A program made the position numbers and the translations under genes. From positions 1 to 64,000 of the forward strand of contig NZ_JABMCF010000040.1 in the NCBI RefSeq assembly GCF_013359815.1: a stretch of DNA of 64,000 nucleotides, written 5' to 3'. This DNA is from Curtobacterium flaccumfaciens. Lineage in GTDB: Bacteria > Actinomycetota > Actinomycetes > Actinomycetales > Microbacteriaceae. Every line of letters starts with the position of its first letter. Within the stretch, counting starts at the first letter, position 1. Positions 34,943 to 43,570 of this stretch are shown here, one piece after another. A model generated the notes under the pieces. The model was given only the letters and a program-made list of their open reading frames with translations. It made no database searches and had not been told where the DNA came from.

Positions 34943-35935
34943 ATGGTCGGCGGTGCTACCGAGGATGTTGTTCAGCATCTGACGCCGGAGACAGTGGACG
35001 TGTACTTTCGGGCGGCGGCGCCAGCTCGTTTCCGATTGAGCGCGAAGATCGACGCCTTTCTCGACATCGACCCCCAGGCTCAGCGAATCAGCCTGCACGT
35101 GCCGGCGCGAGGTGAGGCGCCTGACGTTTCTGCCTTTGAGCGGATCACTGTCGCCAAGACGATCTTGGCCGGCCATTCGAGGGAGTGGTTTCGCATCGAC
35201 ATCGACGCAGCAGGCATGCGGTACGAGGCGTACACGCTCGCGGAATCCGTCGTCGACCAGATGCAGTACGGGGCGACGCCGCGCCACGCGCTGTCCGAGA
35301 CCCTCGAGGCGCTGAAAGACCTCCTCACCAGGCGCCGCCGCCTGACGGACGAGAAGGAGGCCGGCCTCCTCGGCGAACTGCTCCTGCTGCGGCACGTGAT
35401 TGACGTGATCGGCGAGGACGCCGCCATCGCCACCTGGTTGGGGCCCGAGTCCGGGGAGCACGACTTCGGCTTCGAGGACTTCGAGGCGGAGGTGAAGACC
35501 ACCAGGTCCGAGGCGCGTGTGCACGTGATCGGCTCCGAGACTCAGTTGATGCCCTCGCCCGGCCGCCCGCTTCACCTAATCTCCATCCAGCTCACCCTCG
35601 CGGGGCACGGCCAGGACGGCTTCACCCTTCCGCAGCTCGTCGACGAGGTGCGTTCGCGCGTTGACCATAGCGCCCGTGCCCTTGACGACCGCCTCGAATC
35701 GGCTGGCTGGCAGGACGAGGCGCGCGACCTCTACACCCTGCGTTTCCAGTACCGCAGCCGCCCGAGGGCCTTTCTCGTCGACGAACTCTTCCCTGCGATC
35801 ACGCGCCCGCGCCTGGACGAAGTTGTGCCTCAGCCGGTGCATGTGGGTAGCGTCTCGTATCGCCTTGACGTCACCGATTTTCCCTTCACCGATGCACCCG
35901 CACCGTTGAACGGCTTCTGCGAGGGAGAGGAATGA
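34943..35935 (+). CDS. PD-(D/E)XK motif protein, PF14390 (DUF4420) family
   Basis: The 330-residue protein has the nuclease-fold core GEHDFGFEDFEAEVKTTRSE (about 172-191): Asp, then Glu-x-Lys on the next strand, as in restriction endonucleases. Members of this family repeatedly occur next to Z1-domain proteins, GHKL ATPases and cytosine methyltransferases. ATG 34943 follows AAGGGGG. Its stop overlaps the Z1 gene start (ATGA), so the two are made together. It is the likely DNA-cleaving subunit or a partner of it. Confidence 0.82.
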   Translation: MVGGATEDVVQHLTPETVDVYFRAAAPARFRLSAKIDAFLDIDPQAQRISLHVPARGEAPDVSAFERITVAKTILAGHSREWFRIDIDAAGMRYEAYTLAESVVDQMQYGATPRHALSETLEALKDLLTRRRRLTDEKEAGLLGELLLLRHVIDVIGEDAAIATWLGPESGEHDFGFEDFEAEVKTTRSEARVHVIGSETQLMPSPGRPLHLISIQLTLAGHGQDGFTLPQLVDEVRSRVDHSARALDDRLESAGWQDEARDLYTLRFQYRSRPRAFLVDELFPAITRPRLDEVVPQPVHVGSVSYRLDVTDFPFTDAPAPLNGFCEGEE

Positions 35936-38900
35936 GCACCGTCGAAACGGTCACGCTCGCGAGTGCGATCCAGTCCGCATTCAACGCAATGGAGAAGACG
36001 GGGCCGAAGGCGCTGCTCCCACGCGTGAATCTGGACGTCGAGGAAGCTGGCCACGACGCCGTCGATGAGGCCACGGTGGTCTCCTTCATAGTCGAGGCCG
36101 GCGTAAACGACCCCGCGCGGTACGCGGCACATATCGCGCTGGCTCAATGGGACGTGGCGGAGGGAGTCGAGTGGCCGGACGGCGCCACGATCGGCTCCTC
36201 CGCCCGACGCCAGCGGGTCTACGACCTGCTCAAGTTGGGCGGTGCCGCCCGCACCCGCCTCAATGAGGTGTTCCCGAGCCAGGCGCTCGTCGACTCCGTC
36301 ATCACGAGCGACCGGTGGGACCCCTGGTACACGACGGCCCGCCAGGAACGTGACTTCTACTGGAAGGCGTACAAGGGCGTCCTCGAAGGCAAGAAGTGGA
36401 AGCCCGAGGCGATTGCCGAGGTCGACGCGTCTGCTTCGAAGATCGTCAGTCGGCTCGCAGACCCCGCCGCCGAAGAGGCCTATTCTTCGCGCGGCCTCGT
36501 CGTCGGCTACGTGCAGAGCGGCAAGACTGCGAACTTCACCGGCATGATCGCGAAGTCCATCGACGCCGGCTACCGGCTCGTCATCGTGCTGACAGGCACG
36601 ATCGAGCTCCTGCGCGGGCAGACGCAACGGCGCCTGGACATGGAGCTGATCGGCGAGGAGAACATCCTCGGCGGCCACGACAAGAACGACGTCAATGCCG
36701 TCCGCGACGTCGACTACGCCGGCAACGGCGACACGGACTGGCTCGCCGGCAAATTCCTCCGGCACGGCATCGATCTCAACGCGCGCCGGGACATCCCCTC
36801 AATCAAACGCCTGACCACGGCCAGCGGCGACTACAAGGCGTTGAAGCAAGGTCTGGACACGCTCGACTTCCGCTCGGCGGCCGAGCTCGCCGATATGAGC
36901 AAGCCTGTGAACCACCCCGACAACCTGTTCGGCACCAATGTGCGCATCGCCGTGGTGAAGAAGAACAAGTCCGTGCTCACCAAGCTCCTCACCGATCTGA
37001 AGAACGTCAGGACGCGCCTCGACGAGATCCCCGTGCTCCTGATCGACGACGAGGCGGATCAGGCCTCGGTTAACACCAAGAACAACACGAAGAAGACCCG
37101 GCGCACTGACGAGGAGAAGGACAGGACCGCGATCAACAAGCTGATCTCGGACATTCTGGACACCATGCCGCGGGCGCAGTACGTGGGCTACACGGCAACC
37201 CCGTTCGCCAACGTGTTCGTCGAGCCGGATGACGAGATCGACGTCTTCCCGCGCGATTTCATCGTGAGGCTTAAGGCCTCCGCTGATTACATGGGCGGCA
37301 CGAGGTTTCACGACCTCGAACCCCTGCAGCCTGGCGAGGAGGCGACCGCTGCGAACTCCAACGAGGAGGCGCACGTGCGTGATCTCGTCGCCGCACCGGG
37401 AACAGCGGCCGAGGTCACCGAGATTCGGCAGGCTCTCGACGCCTTCGTTCTCACTGGCGCGATCAAACTGTGGCGGCAGACGCAGGATCCGGACCTCAAA
37501 TTCCGGCACCACACGATGCTCGTGCACGAGGACGTGACGCAGGCTGCTCACAGCACTCTGGCGACGCTCATCCGACAAGTGTGGGCGGAAGCTGCCTATC
37601 GCTCGCCCGAGGCGAAGGCCCGCCTTCGCGAGCTGTACGAGACCGACTTCGCCCCAGTGCACCGGGCGCGCGGTGGCTGGGGCCTCCGGCTCCCTCTGGC
37701 GTTCGACGACCTCGCCGAGTACATCGGTGAAGCTGTAGCCAAGGTCATGTCGGACAACAACCCCGTAGTCGTCGTCAACGGCTCCAAGGAGAGCGACTAC
37801 AACGAGATGGACTTCACGACCAAGCACTACTGGCGTGTCATGGTCGGCGGCACCAAGCTCAGCCGTGGCTTCACAGTCGAGGGCCTCACCATCACCTACT
37901 TCAAGCGCCGCGCCATGGCCGCGGACACCTTCATGCAGATGGGTCGCTGGTTCGGCTACCGGCCCGGCTACCGCGACCTCGTTCGGCTGTACATCGCGCG
38001 TGACGTCACGGACTCTCGAGGCAAGAGCTACGACCTCTATGAGGCCTTCACCGCGATGGTGCAGGACGAGGAAGCATTCCGCGAGCAGCTCGACGAGTTC
38101 TCAGAGGTGGACCCTGAAACCGGGCGACCGGCGATGCGACCGATCGACGTCCCGCCTCTCGTGTTCCAGCAGCTCCCGTGGCTTCGGCCGACCTCTGGCA
38201 ACAAGATGTACAACGCCGAACTCGCTATCGAGGGAAGCCCCGGGAAGACCCGGGACTTCCCCATGCAGGCCAAGAGAGGAACCGGAGCAGCCAACGCCCG
38301 CCACTTCGAACTGGTCACCCCGTGGCTCGACGAGCGGGGCCAAACGGTGGACCTCCTGACGGACTTGGGGGGCAGCTACAAGGCCCGGGTGGCAATCCTC
38401 CCCGCGGCCGAAGTCGCGGACGTGCTCGACAGGTTCACCTGGGCGGACGGCTACTCGTTCAAGCCCACCGTCCTTTTCATCGAACGAGCCGTCGAGGCCG
38501 GACAGCTCGACGATTTTGCCCTCGTCTTTCCCGAGCTGTCGATTGACGGTGAGCAGCTCCACGACGTCACGGGACGAGACGTCCAGATCCTCCAGCGCGC
38601 GAGGCGTGATGACCGCCGCGGATTCTCCGGAAGCTCCGCTCGCCAGCGTCACGCCGTCGAGTTCATCGCCGGGGCATCCAAGGAAGGGCCCACCGGACCG
38701 GAAGCCAACACGTTGCGACGAGAGAAGGGGCGCGGAGCGATCCTTTTCACTTTCGCCGACGACGTGATCGGACCTGACGGCTCGGCCCTCAGCCGGAAGA
38801 CGTCCGAAATCACGGGGGCTGTCGACGCGACGGATGTGGCGACTCTCTTCTCGATCGTAATGCCGACATCGACACAGTCGCTGAGCCGGGTCGGGTTCCG

Positions 38901-38949
38901 TGCGAAGCGTTCCGATGTCGACTACGGGCAAATCATCGACGCCGACTGA
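35932..38949 (+). CDS. Z1-domain helicase/endonuclease
   Basis: The 1005-residue SF2-type protein carries a Z1 domain. Walker A is GYVQSGKTANF (about 192-202), Walker B LLIDDEADQAS (about 367-377) and motif III YVGYTATPFANV (about 416-427). A helicase C-terminal part follows with GGTKLSRGFTVEGLT and MGRWFGYRPGYRD. Z1 proteins are thought to be the ATP-driven DNA-processing subunit of restriction-like systems that use a separate PD-(D/E)XK partner, here the PF14390 protein. It overlaps that gene by four bases and is followed directly by a decayed vsr gene. Confidence 0.9.
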   Translation: MSTVETVTLASAIQSAFNAMEKTGPKALLPRVNLDVEEAGHDAVDEATVVSFIVEAGVNDPARYAAHIALAQWDVAEGVEWPDGATIGSSARRQRVYDLLKLGGAARTRLNEVFPSQALVDSVITSDRWDPWYTTARQERDFYWKAYKGVLEGKKWKPEAIAEVDASASKIVSRLADPAAEEAYSSRGLVVGYVQSGKTANFTGMIAKSIDAGYRLVIVLTGTIELLRGQTQRRLDMELIGEENILGGHDKNDVNAVRDVDYAGNGDTDWLAGKFLRHGIDLNARRDIPSIKRLTTASGDYKALKQGLDTLDFRSAAELADMSKPVNHPDNLFGTNVRIAVVKKNKSVLTKLLTDLKNVRTRLDEIPVLLIDDEADQASVNTKNNTKKTRRTDEEKDRTAINKLISDILDTMPRAQYVGYTATPFANVFVEPDDEIDVFPRDFIVRLKASADYMGGTRFHDLEPLQPGEEATAANSNEEAHVRDLVAAPGTAAEVTEIRQALDAFVLTGAIKLWRQTQDPDLKFRHHTMLVHEDVTQAAHSTLATLIRQVWAEAAYRSPEAKARLRELYETDFAPVHRARGGWGLRLPLAFDDLAEYIGEAVAKVMSDNNPVVVVNGSKESDYNEMDFTTKHYWRVMVGGTKLSRGFTVEGLTITYFKRRAMAADTFMQMGRWFGYRPGYRDLVRLYIARDVTDSRGKSYDLYEAFTAMVQDEEAFREQLDEFSEVDPETGRPAMRPIDVPPLVFQQLPWLRPTSGNKMYNAELAIEGSPGKTRDFPMQAKRGTGAANARHFELVTPWLDERGQTVDLLTDLGGSYKARVAILPAAEVADVLDRFTWADGYSFKPTVLFIERAVEAGQLDDFALVFPELSIDGEQLHDVTGRDVQILQRARRDDRRGFSGSSARQRHAVEFIAGASKEGPTGPEANTLRREKGRGAILFTFADDVIGPDGSALSRKTSEITGAVDATDVATLFSIVMPTSTQSLSRVGFRAKRSDVDYGQIIDAD

Positions 38950-38974
38950 CTTCGGAAAAATCCACGAGTTACGC

Positions 38975-39228
38975 GTGGAGAAAGGCTGTCTTGGGCGACG
39001 ACGGACGGCACACGCCGTTCGATACAGGCCAACAAGGGCCGTGACACCAAACCGGAACTCGCCGCCCCGCGGATCCTGCATGCGGCGGGCCTGCACTACC
39101 GGGGAAACTAACCCTTCCTGCCCCGACGCACGGCCGAGATCGTCTTTACGCGAGCGAAAGTCGCCGTTTTCATCGATGGGTGCTTCTGGCGCGGGTGTCT
39201 GGCCCATTACCAACCCCCATCAACGAAC
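38975..39228 (+). pseudogene. vsr: Decayed vsr (very short patch repair) endonuclease gene
   Basis: Right after the Z1 stop, one frame reads LSWATTDGTRRSIQANKGRD then TKPELAAPRILHAAGLHYR, the hallmark N-terminus of Vsr. It meets a TAA at 39109-39111 and continues in the same frame as RRTAEIVFTRAKVAVFIDG, then CFWRGCLAHY (the usual motif is CFWHGC). The probable GTG start (38975) is one base out of frame, consistent with a small deletion near 38985. Similarity stops at about 39228, so the C-terminal third is missing. Vsr nicks T:G mismatches made by deamination at C5-methylated sites, so its loss removes repair linked to the dcm gene. Confidence 0.85.
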
Positions 39229-39535
39229 CGCGGATCTCAGGTACCGAGAACCTGAAGTCGATCCGCGCCCGAGCCACTCCGATCGACCGCAGGAAGTCCC
39301 ACGGCGAATCACCGAGCAGCCGAGCGGTGTTGGGGGAGACATCGGCCACGACCGACAGTCCCGAGGATGCAGCAGCCGACACGATCGCGGTCGCAGCTGC
39401 CCGGGCTCCCGCAGGAGAGTCTTCCGGGACGTGCAAAGAGGTGAACGCGAGCGTCGCACCTGCGGCCGCGGCGGCCTCGAAGGTCGGGCCAGCCAGCGGA
39501 CCGTGCGCCAGGTACGCGCTCGCGCCCAGGCGCAT
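39228..39535 (-). pseudogene. mupG: Truncated mupG (DUF871 6-phospho-MurNAc hydrolase)
   Basis: The first about 100 residues of a MupG/DUF871 TIM-barrel protein are present (start MRLGASAYLAHG, then FTSLHVPED, and LGVARARIDFRFS-like strand written as IGVARARIDFRFSVPEIR). Family members have about 350-380 residues. Similarity ends where the vsr remnant begins, so the island junction cut this gene and the rest is absent from the window. Its start overlaps the PTS gene stop (TGATG), showing it was the last gene of the MurNAc operon. Confidence 0.82.
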
Positions 39536-41043
39536 CAGCGCGCAGCTCCCGCGGAGTCAGCCGGCGTGACCTGCACGTCGAGCGGCGCGTCCGGAGCGAC
39601 GGGGTCGCCGGATGGTGCAGACGACTGCGCCTCGAGGTCGGCCCGCACCGAGTCGGAGACCCCGAACAGCAGCGTTGCCACGAACCCCACGACGTACGCC
39701 ACCACGAGCCCCGACCCGTACCCGAGCAACGCCCACCCGTACCCGGACGACCCGTTCAGCAGCGGGATGAGCGACAGGTCCGAGGCCCCGATGGCGATCG
39801 CCCCGACGGAGTGCCCGAGCTGGTCGAACAGCCCGACGACCCCGCCGCCGAACGCCCCGCCGATGCACGCGGTGATGAAGGGCCGCCCGAGGGGGAGCGT
39901 CACGCCGTAGATCAGGGGCTCGCCGACACCGAGGAACCCGGCCGGGAGCGCCCCGCGGATGGTCCGCACCAGCGATGCGTTCGACCGGAACCGCACCCAC
40001 AGCGCGATGCACGCGCCGATCTGCCCGGCACCACCCATCGCCAGCACGGGCAGCAGCACGGTCCACCCGGTCTGGTCGATCAGGGTGGTGTGGATCGGGA
40101 TGAGTCCCTGGTGCATGCCGGTCATGACGAACGGCAGGAAGAACCCTCCGAGCACGAAGCCGGCGAAGGCGCCACCGTTCGCCAGCAGCCAGGTCGCAGC
40201 AGTACCGATCGCGACCGAGACGACACCGGCGACGGACATGAGCACGCCTAGGGTGATCGAGCCGGCGACGAGCACGGTCACGGTCGGCACGACGATGAGC
40301 GCGATGACGTCCGGCGTGACCCGGCGCATGAAGCGCTCGACGTAGGCGGCGAGGATGCCACCGGCCAGCGCGCCGAGCACACCGCCCTGCCCGGGAGCCA
40401 GGGTCTCGCCGAACACCGTGACGTTCGCGACACCGGCCGCGACGATGATGCCGCCGACCGCACCACCGAGAATGGGCGTGCCGCCGAACTCCTTCGCGGC
40501 GTTCATCCCGACGAACACGGCGAGCAGCGACAGGAAGCCGGACGAGAGCACGCCGAGGAACGGCGTCAGCGCAGGCACCCACCCCAGGTTCGTCAGGATG
40601 CCGTTGATCCCGGCGATCAGCCCGCAGGCGATCAGCGCGGGGATGAGGGGGATGAAGATCGCAGAGATCTTCCGGATCGCGCGCATCGTGCGCCCGTCGG
40701 AACGGGACCGCGCGGTCGCCTTGATGGACGCACCGCGAGCAGCGAGCTCGTCAGGCGACGCACCAGGCCCACCAGCCGCAGCCGGCGGGGCGGCCGCGCG
40801 TAGGGCCTCCAGGCCGTCGGCCACGCGGTCGACGAGACCCGGGCCGAGCACGATCTGCAGGTTCGAGCCGGCCGCGATGGCGGCCATGACGCCGTCAGTG
40901 GCCTTCAGGTCGTCGAGCGCGACGGAGGAGTCGGACACGACCTCGACCCGCAGGCGGGTCATGCAGTTCTCGACGTCGGCGATGTTCGCGGAACCGCCGA
41001 CGGCGTCGAGGATCTGCTGGGCGAGTTGCTGTGCATCGGGCAT
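39535..41043 (-). CDS. murP: PTS EIIBC component for N-acetylmuramic acid
   Basis: The 502-residue transporter has an N-terminal EIIB domain with the phosphorylated Cys27 in VENCMTRLRVEV, a linker, then an EIIC domain of about ten transmembrane helices (from FIPLIPALIACGLIAGINGI to LGYGSGLVVAYVVG). There is no EIIA, so it uses a shared glucose-type EIIA, as MurP does. It lies between murQ and mupG, which points to uptake and phosphorylation of MurNAc released from peptidoglycan. Confidence 0.88.
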   Translation of the reverse strand: MPDAQQLAQQILDAVGGSANIADVENCMTRLRVEVVSDSSVALDDLKATDGVMAAIAAGSNLQIVLGPGLVDRVADGLEALRAAAPPAAAGGPGASPDELAARGASIKATARSRSDGRTMRAIRKISAIFIPLIPALIACGLIAGINGILTNLGWVPALTPFLGVLSSGFLSLLAVFVGMNAAKEFGGTPILGGAVGGIIVAAGVANVTVFGETLAPGQGGVLGALAGGILAAYVERFMRRVTPDVIALIVVPTVTVLVAGSITLGVLMSVAGVVSVAIGTAATWLLANGGAFAGFVLGGFFLPFVMTGMHQGLIPIHTTLIDQTGWTVLLPVLAMGGAGQIGACIALWVRFRSNASLVRTIRGALPAGFLGVGEPLIYGVTLPLGRPFITACIGGAFGGGVVGLFDQLGHSVGAIAIGASDLSLIPLLNGSSGYGWALLGYGSGLVVAYVVGFVATLLFGVSDSVRADLEAQSSAPSGDPVAPDAPLDVQVTPADSAGAAR

Positions 41044-41088
41044 TGCTGTGCTCCTCGGGGGAAAGGAAACGGAAAAGGGGAACGAGCT

Positions 41089-42012
41089 CTACAGCACGGC
41101 GCGCAACGAGCCAGCAGCAGCATCGAGGCGCTCGCGGGCATCGGCAGCCGAGGCGCCGGTCAGGATCACGGCGATGGCGGTCTTCACCTCGCCGTCCGAG
41201 GCTTCGAGCGCTGCCTGGACCTCGGCGGGGGGAGCACCGGTGACGTCCTGCACGAGCGAGAACGCCCGGGCGACGAGCTTCGCGTTCGTCGCCCGCACGT
41301 CGACCATGCGGTTGCCGTACGTCTTGTGACTGCGCACCATCGCGAGCGTGGTGAGCATGTTCAGGACGAGCTTCTGCGCGGTGCCCGCCTTCAGGCGGGT
41401 CGACCCGGCGATGAACTCGGGGCCGACGACGACGTCGATGGCGATGTCGGCCTCCCGCCCCGCGGCCGAGTCGGGGTTGCACGCGACGGAGACCGACAGG
41501 GCGGAGCGGCGCCGGGCCTCCAGGATGGCCGCGATGACGTAGGGAGTCCTGCCGGACGCGCTGATCCCGACGACCACGTCGTCGGCCGTCAGACCGAGCG
41601 CGTCGAGGTCGCGGACGGCGGCTGCTTCGTCGTCCTCCGCGCCCTCCACCGCGGTGGTCAGGGCGGGATCGCCGCCGGCGATCACGCCGACCACCTGGCT
41701 CGGGTCGGTGCCGAAGGTGGGCGGGCACTCGCTGGCGTCGAGGACGCCGAGCCGGCCCGGCGTGCCGGCGCCGACGTAGACGAGCCGGCCGCCGCGCGCG
41801 AACGCTGCGGCGATCGAGTCTGCCGCCAGGGCGATGGCCGGGAGGCACGGCTCCAGTGCCGCAGGCACGCTGCGGTCTCCGGCGTTCATGCGCTGGGCAG
41901 CTTCCAGCGTGGAGATCGTGTCGATGTCGTCCAGCGAGTGGTCGGTCGCCTCGGTGGTGAGGGCGGCGAGTTCGTCGCGGAGGGCGTCGTGGGGTTCGTG
42001 CGTCTGGTCCAT
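41089..42012 (-). CDS. murQ: N-acetylmuramic acid 6-phosphate etherase
   Basis: The 307-residue SIS-domain protein matches MurQ in length and motifs: TEATDHSLDDID near the N-terminus, YVGAGTPGRLGVLDASECPP, GISASGRTPYV and the C-terminal UBA-like part. It splits MurNAc-6-phosphate into GlcNAc-6-phosphate and D-lactate. In this family TPGRLG usually reads TSGRLG. It follows the regulator by eight bases and precedes murP by 45. Confidence 0.94.
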   Translation of the reverse strand: MDQTHEPHDALRDELAALTTEATDHSLDDIDTISTLEAAQRMNAGDRSVPAALEPCLPAIALAADSIAAAFARGGRLVYVGAGTPGRLGVLDASECPPTFGTDPSQVVGVIAGGDPALTTAVEGAEDDEAAAVRDLDALGLTADDVVVGISASGRTPYVIAAILEARRRSALSVSVACNPDSAAGREADIAIDVVVGPEFIAGSTRLKAGTAQKLVLNMLTTLAMVRSHKTYGNRMVDVRATNAKLVARAFSLVQDVTGAPPAEVQAALEASDGEVKTAIAVILTGASAADARERLDAAAGSLRAVL

Positions 42013-42020
42013 GGTGGTGC

Positions 42021-42926
42021 TCAGTTCCGGTGGTGGGTGCGGACGGCGTCGCGGCTGCGGGCGAGGAGCGGCTGGGAGCGCTCGTCGGTGCGCTGCGCGA
42101 CGACGATGAACAGGGTGTCGACGATGGCGAGCTGACTCATCCGGCTGCCCATGGCCGCGGGGCGCAGGGCACTCTCGGCACCGGCGACCCCGAGCAGGAC
42201 GTGGTCGGCGGTGGTGGCGAGCGGGGCGGCGGCGTGGCCGGTGATCGCGACGATCGTGGCGTGCTGGGCTCGGGCGGCGTGGGCGACCTCGAGGGTCTCG
42301 ACGGTGGAGCCCGAGTGGCTGACGAGCACCAGGACGTCGTGTTCGCCGATGACGCTCGCCAGGGTCAGGGCGTTGTGTGGGTCGTCGGCGATCGAGCTCA
42401 CGATGCCGATGCGCTCGAGCTTGAGGTGCAGGTCTCGGGCGACGATGCCGCTCGCGCCGACGCCGTACAGGACGACGCGGCGGGCGTTGGCGAGTTTTCG
42501 TGCTGATTCGTCGAGCGCGTGCGGGTCGAGTGCGGCGCGGGTGTCGGCCATCACCGCGCGGACGTCCTCGGTGACCTTCGCGATGACGGTGGCGACGTCG
42601 TCGTCGACCGCGACACCGGCGTGGATCTCGGTCGACTCACGCTCGTGGATCCCACGTTCGACTGCTCGGGTCATGCTGCGCTGCAGGGCTGCGAAGTTCG
42701 CGAAGCCCAGGTGCTGGGCGAAGCGGGAGACCGTGGCAGGGGAGACCCCGGCCCGGCCGGCGAGGTCGGTGGCGTTGGTGGTGGCCGCGGCTGCCGGGTC
42801 CTCGAGGACGGCGTCGGCGATGGCGCGCATGCTCGACGGCATGCTCGCCGACTGGGTCCGGACGAGGGCGAAGGCATCGGCGCGCTCGGACCGCTCGGAT
42901 CGCTCGGGCCGCTCGGTGATCGTCAT
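42021..42926 (-). CDS. murR: RpiR-family regulator of MurNAc use
   Basis: The 301-residue repressor has an N-terminal RpiR HTH domain (DLAGRAGVSPATVSRFAQHL) and a C-terminal SIS domain that binds a sugar phosphate (YGVGASGIVARDLH, VSHSGSTVETLEVA). The N-terminus carries a curious ERSERSERAD run. It heads the operon with murQ. The start is ATG 42926; an upstream ATG at 42933 is in another frame. It probably senses MurNAc-6-phosphate and binds the inverted repeat upstream. Confidence 0.88.
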   Translation of the reverse strand: MTITERPERSERSERADAFALVRTQSASMPSSMRAIADAVLEDPAAAATTNATDLAGRAGVSPATVSRFAQHLGFANFAALQRSMTRAVERGIHERESTEIHAGVAVDDDVATVIAKVTEDVRAVMADTRAALDPHALDESARKLANARRVVLYGVGASGIVARDLHLKLERIGIVSSIADDPHNALTLASVIGEHDVLVLVSHSGSTVETLEVAHAARAQHATIVAITGHAAAPLATTADHVLLGVAGAESALRPAAMGSRMSQLAIVDTLFIVVAQRTDERSQPLLARSRDAVRTHHRN

Positions 42927-42934
42927 CCCGCCAT

Positions 42935-42947
42935 GAAAGCCTCTTTC
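42935..42947 (-). promoter_or_regulatory. Candidate MurR operator
   Basis: A perfect inverted repeat GAAAG-CCT-CTTTC lies nine bases before the murR start. Another CTGAAAGTAAATT stretch is 20 bases further upstream, giving repeated GAAAG motifs as RpiR regulators often use. The regulator assignment is inferred from position. Confidence 0.4.
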
Positions 42948-42982
42948 GTTGGCGAGCGCCAGTGCTGAAAGTAAATTGCGTG

Positions 42983-43570
42983 TTACGTCGTTGTGCTCGA
43001 CCGGTGTGCCAGCGGACTGACGATGGCGGCGATCACCAGGGGGAGGACGAACGCCCACGACGCCGGGTCGGTGTTCGTCGACACGACTCCGGCCCATCCG
43101 GCTGGTTGGTCCGGGGTCCCGCGACCGAACAGCGCTGCGACGAACAGGTAGAGCACGCCCGGCACGGACTGGTACCGGTCGCCGAGTACCGCTCGGCTGA
43201 CCAGTGCGAGTGCGCAGAACGCGATCGTGTTCCGGGCGGTCGCGACCGCGGCCTCGGGTGCGGCGCCGACCGCGAGGCCGATGCTCGCGGTGGCGGTCAC
43301 CAGCGCGACCACGGCGATGACGGTGGCCAGCTCGAGCAGGTCCGTCCGCCGAGTGGGCGCGGGGAACGGTGCGCGGGTGATCGAAGCGCTCGTCGCGATG
43401 GCGATCACCAACGGGAGCACGGCCGCGACGGGGATCAGTGCGAACGGTGCGCCGCCGCCGAACGAGGGGAAGAGCATGCCGATCGGGCCGAGCGTGATCG
43501 AGAGCACCGTCAGGGCGGTCGTGAGTCCGAGCAACGGCAGGGTGCGGTGGACACGCAGCCACCAGATCAC
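42983..43570 (-). CDS. Membrane protein of unknown function
   Basis: The 195-residue protein has about six transmembrane helices and no recognised domain. The GTG at 43570 overlaps the original stop of the upstream ABC permease gene (GTGA), so both are one operon; longer upstream starts overlap the permease and are rejected. It could be a third subunit of the transporter encoded upstream. Confidence 0.65.
   Translation of the reverse strand: MIWWLRVHRTLPLLGLTTALTVLSITLGPIGMLFPSFGGGAPFALIPVAAVLPLVIAIATSASITRAPFPAPTRRTDLLELATVIAVVALVTATASIGLAVGAAPEAAVATARNTIAFCALALVSRAVLGDRYQSVPGVLYLFVAALFGRGTPDQPAGWAGVVSTNTDPASWAFVLPLVIAAIVSPLAHRSSTTT

Noticed and set aside
39170-39227. Extension of the mupG frame beyond 39228
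   Set aside because: Similarity to MupG stops at about 39228; the last 20 codons are antisense to the vsr remnant and belong to the junction, not to the ancestral protein.
20182-39228. Integrase, transposase or insertion sequence within the island
   Set aside because: No recombinase-like protein or terminal inverted repeats could be recognised in any frame; the mobility mechanism is left open.
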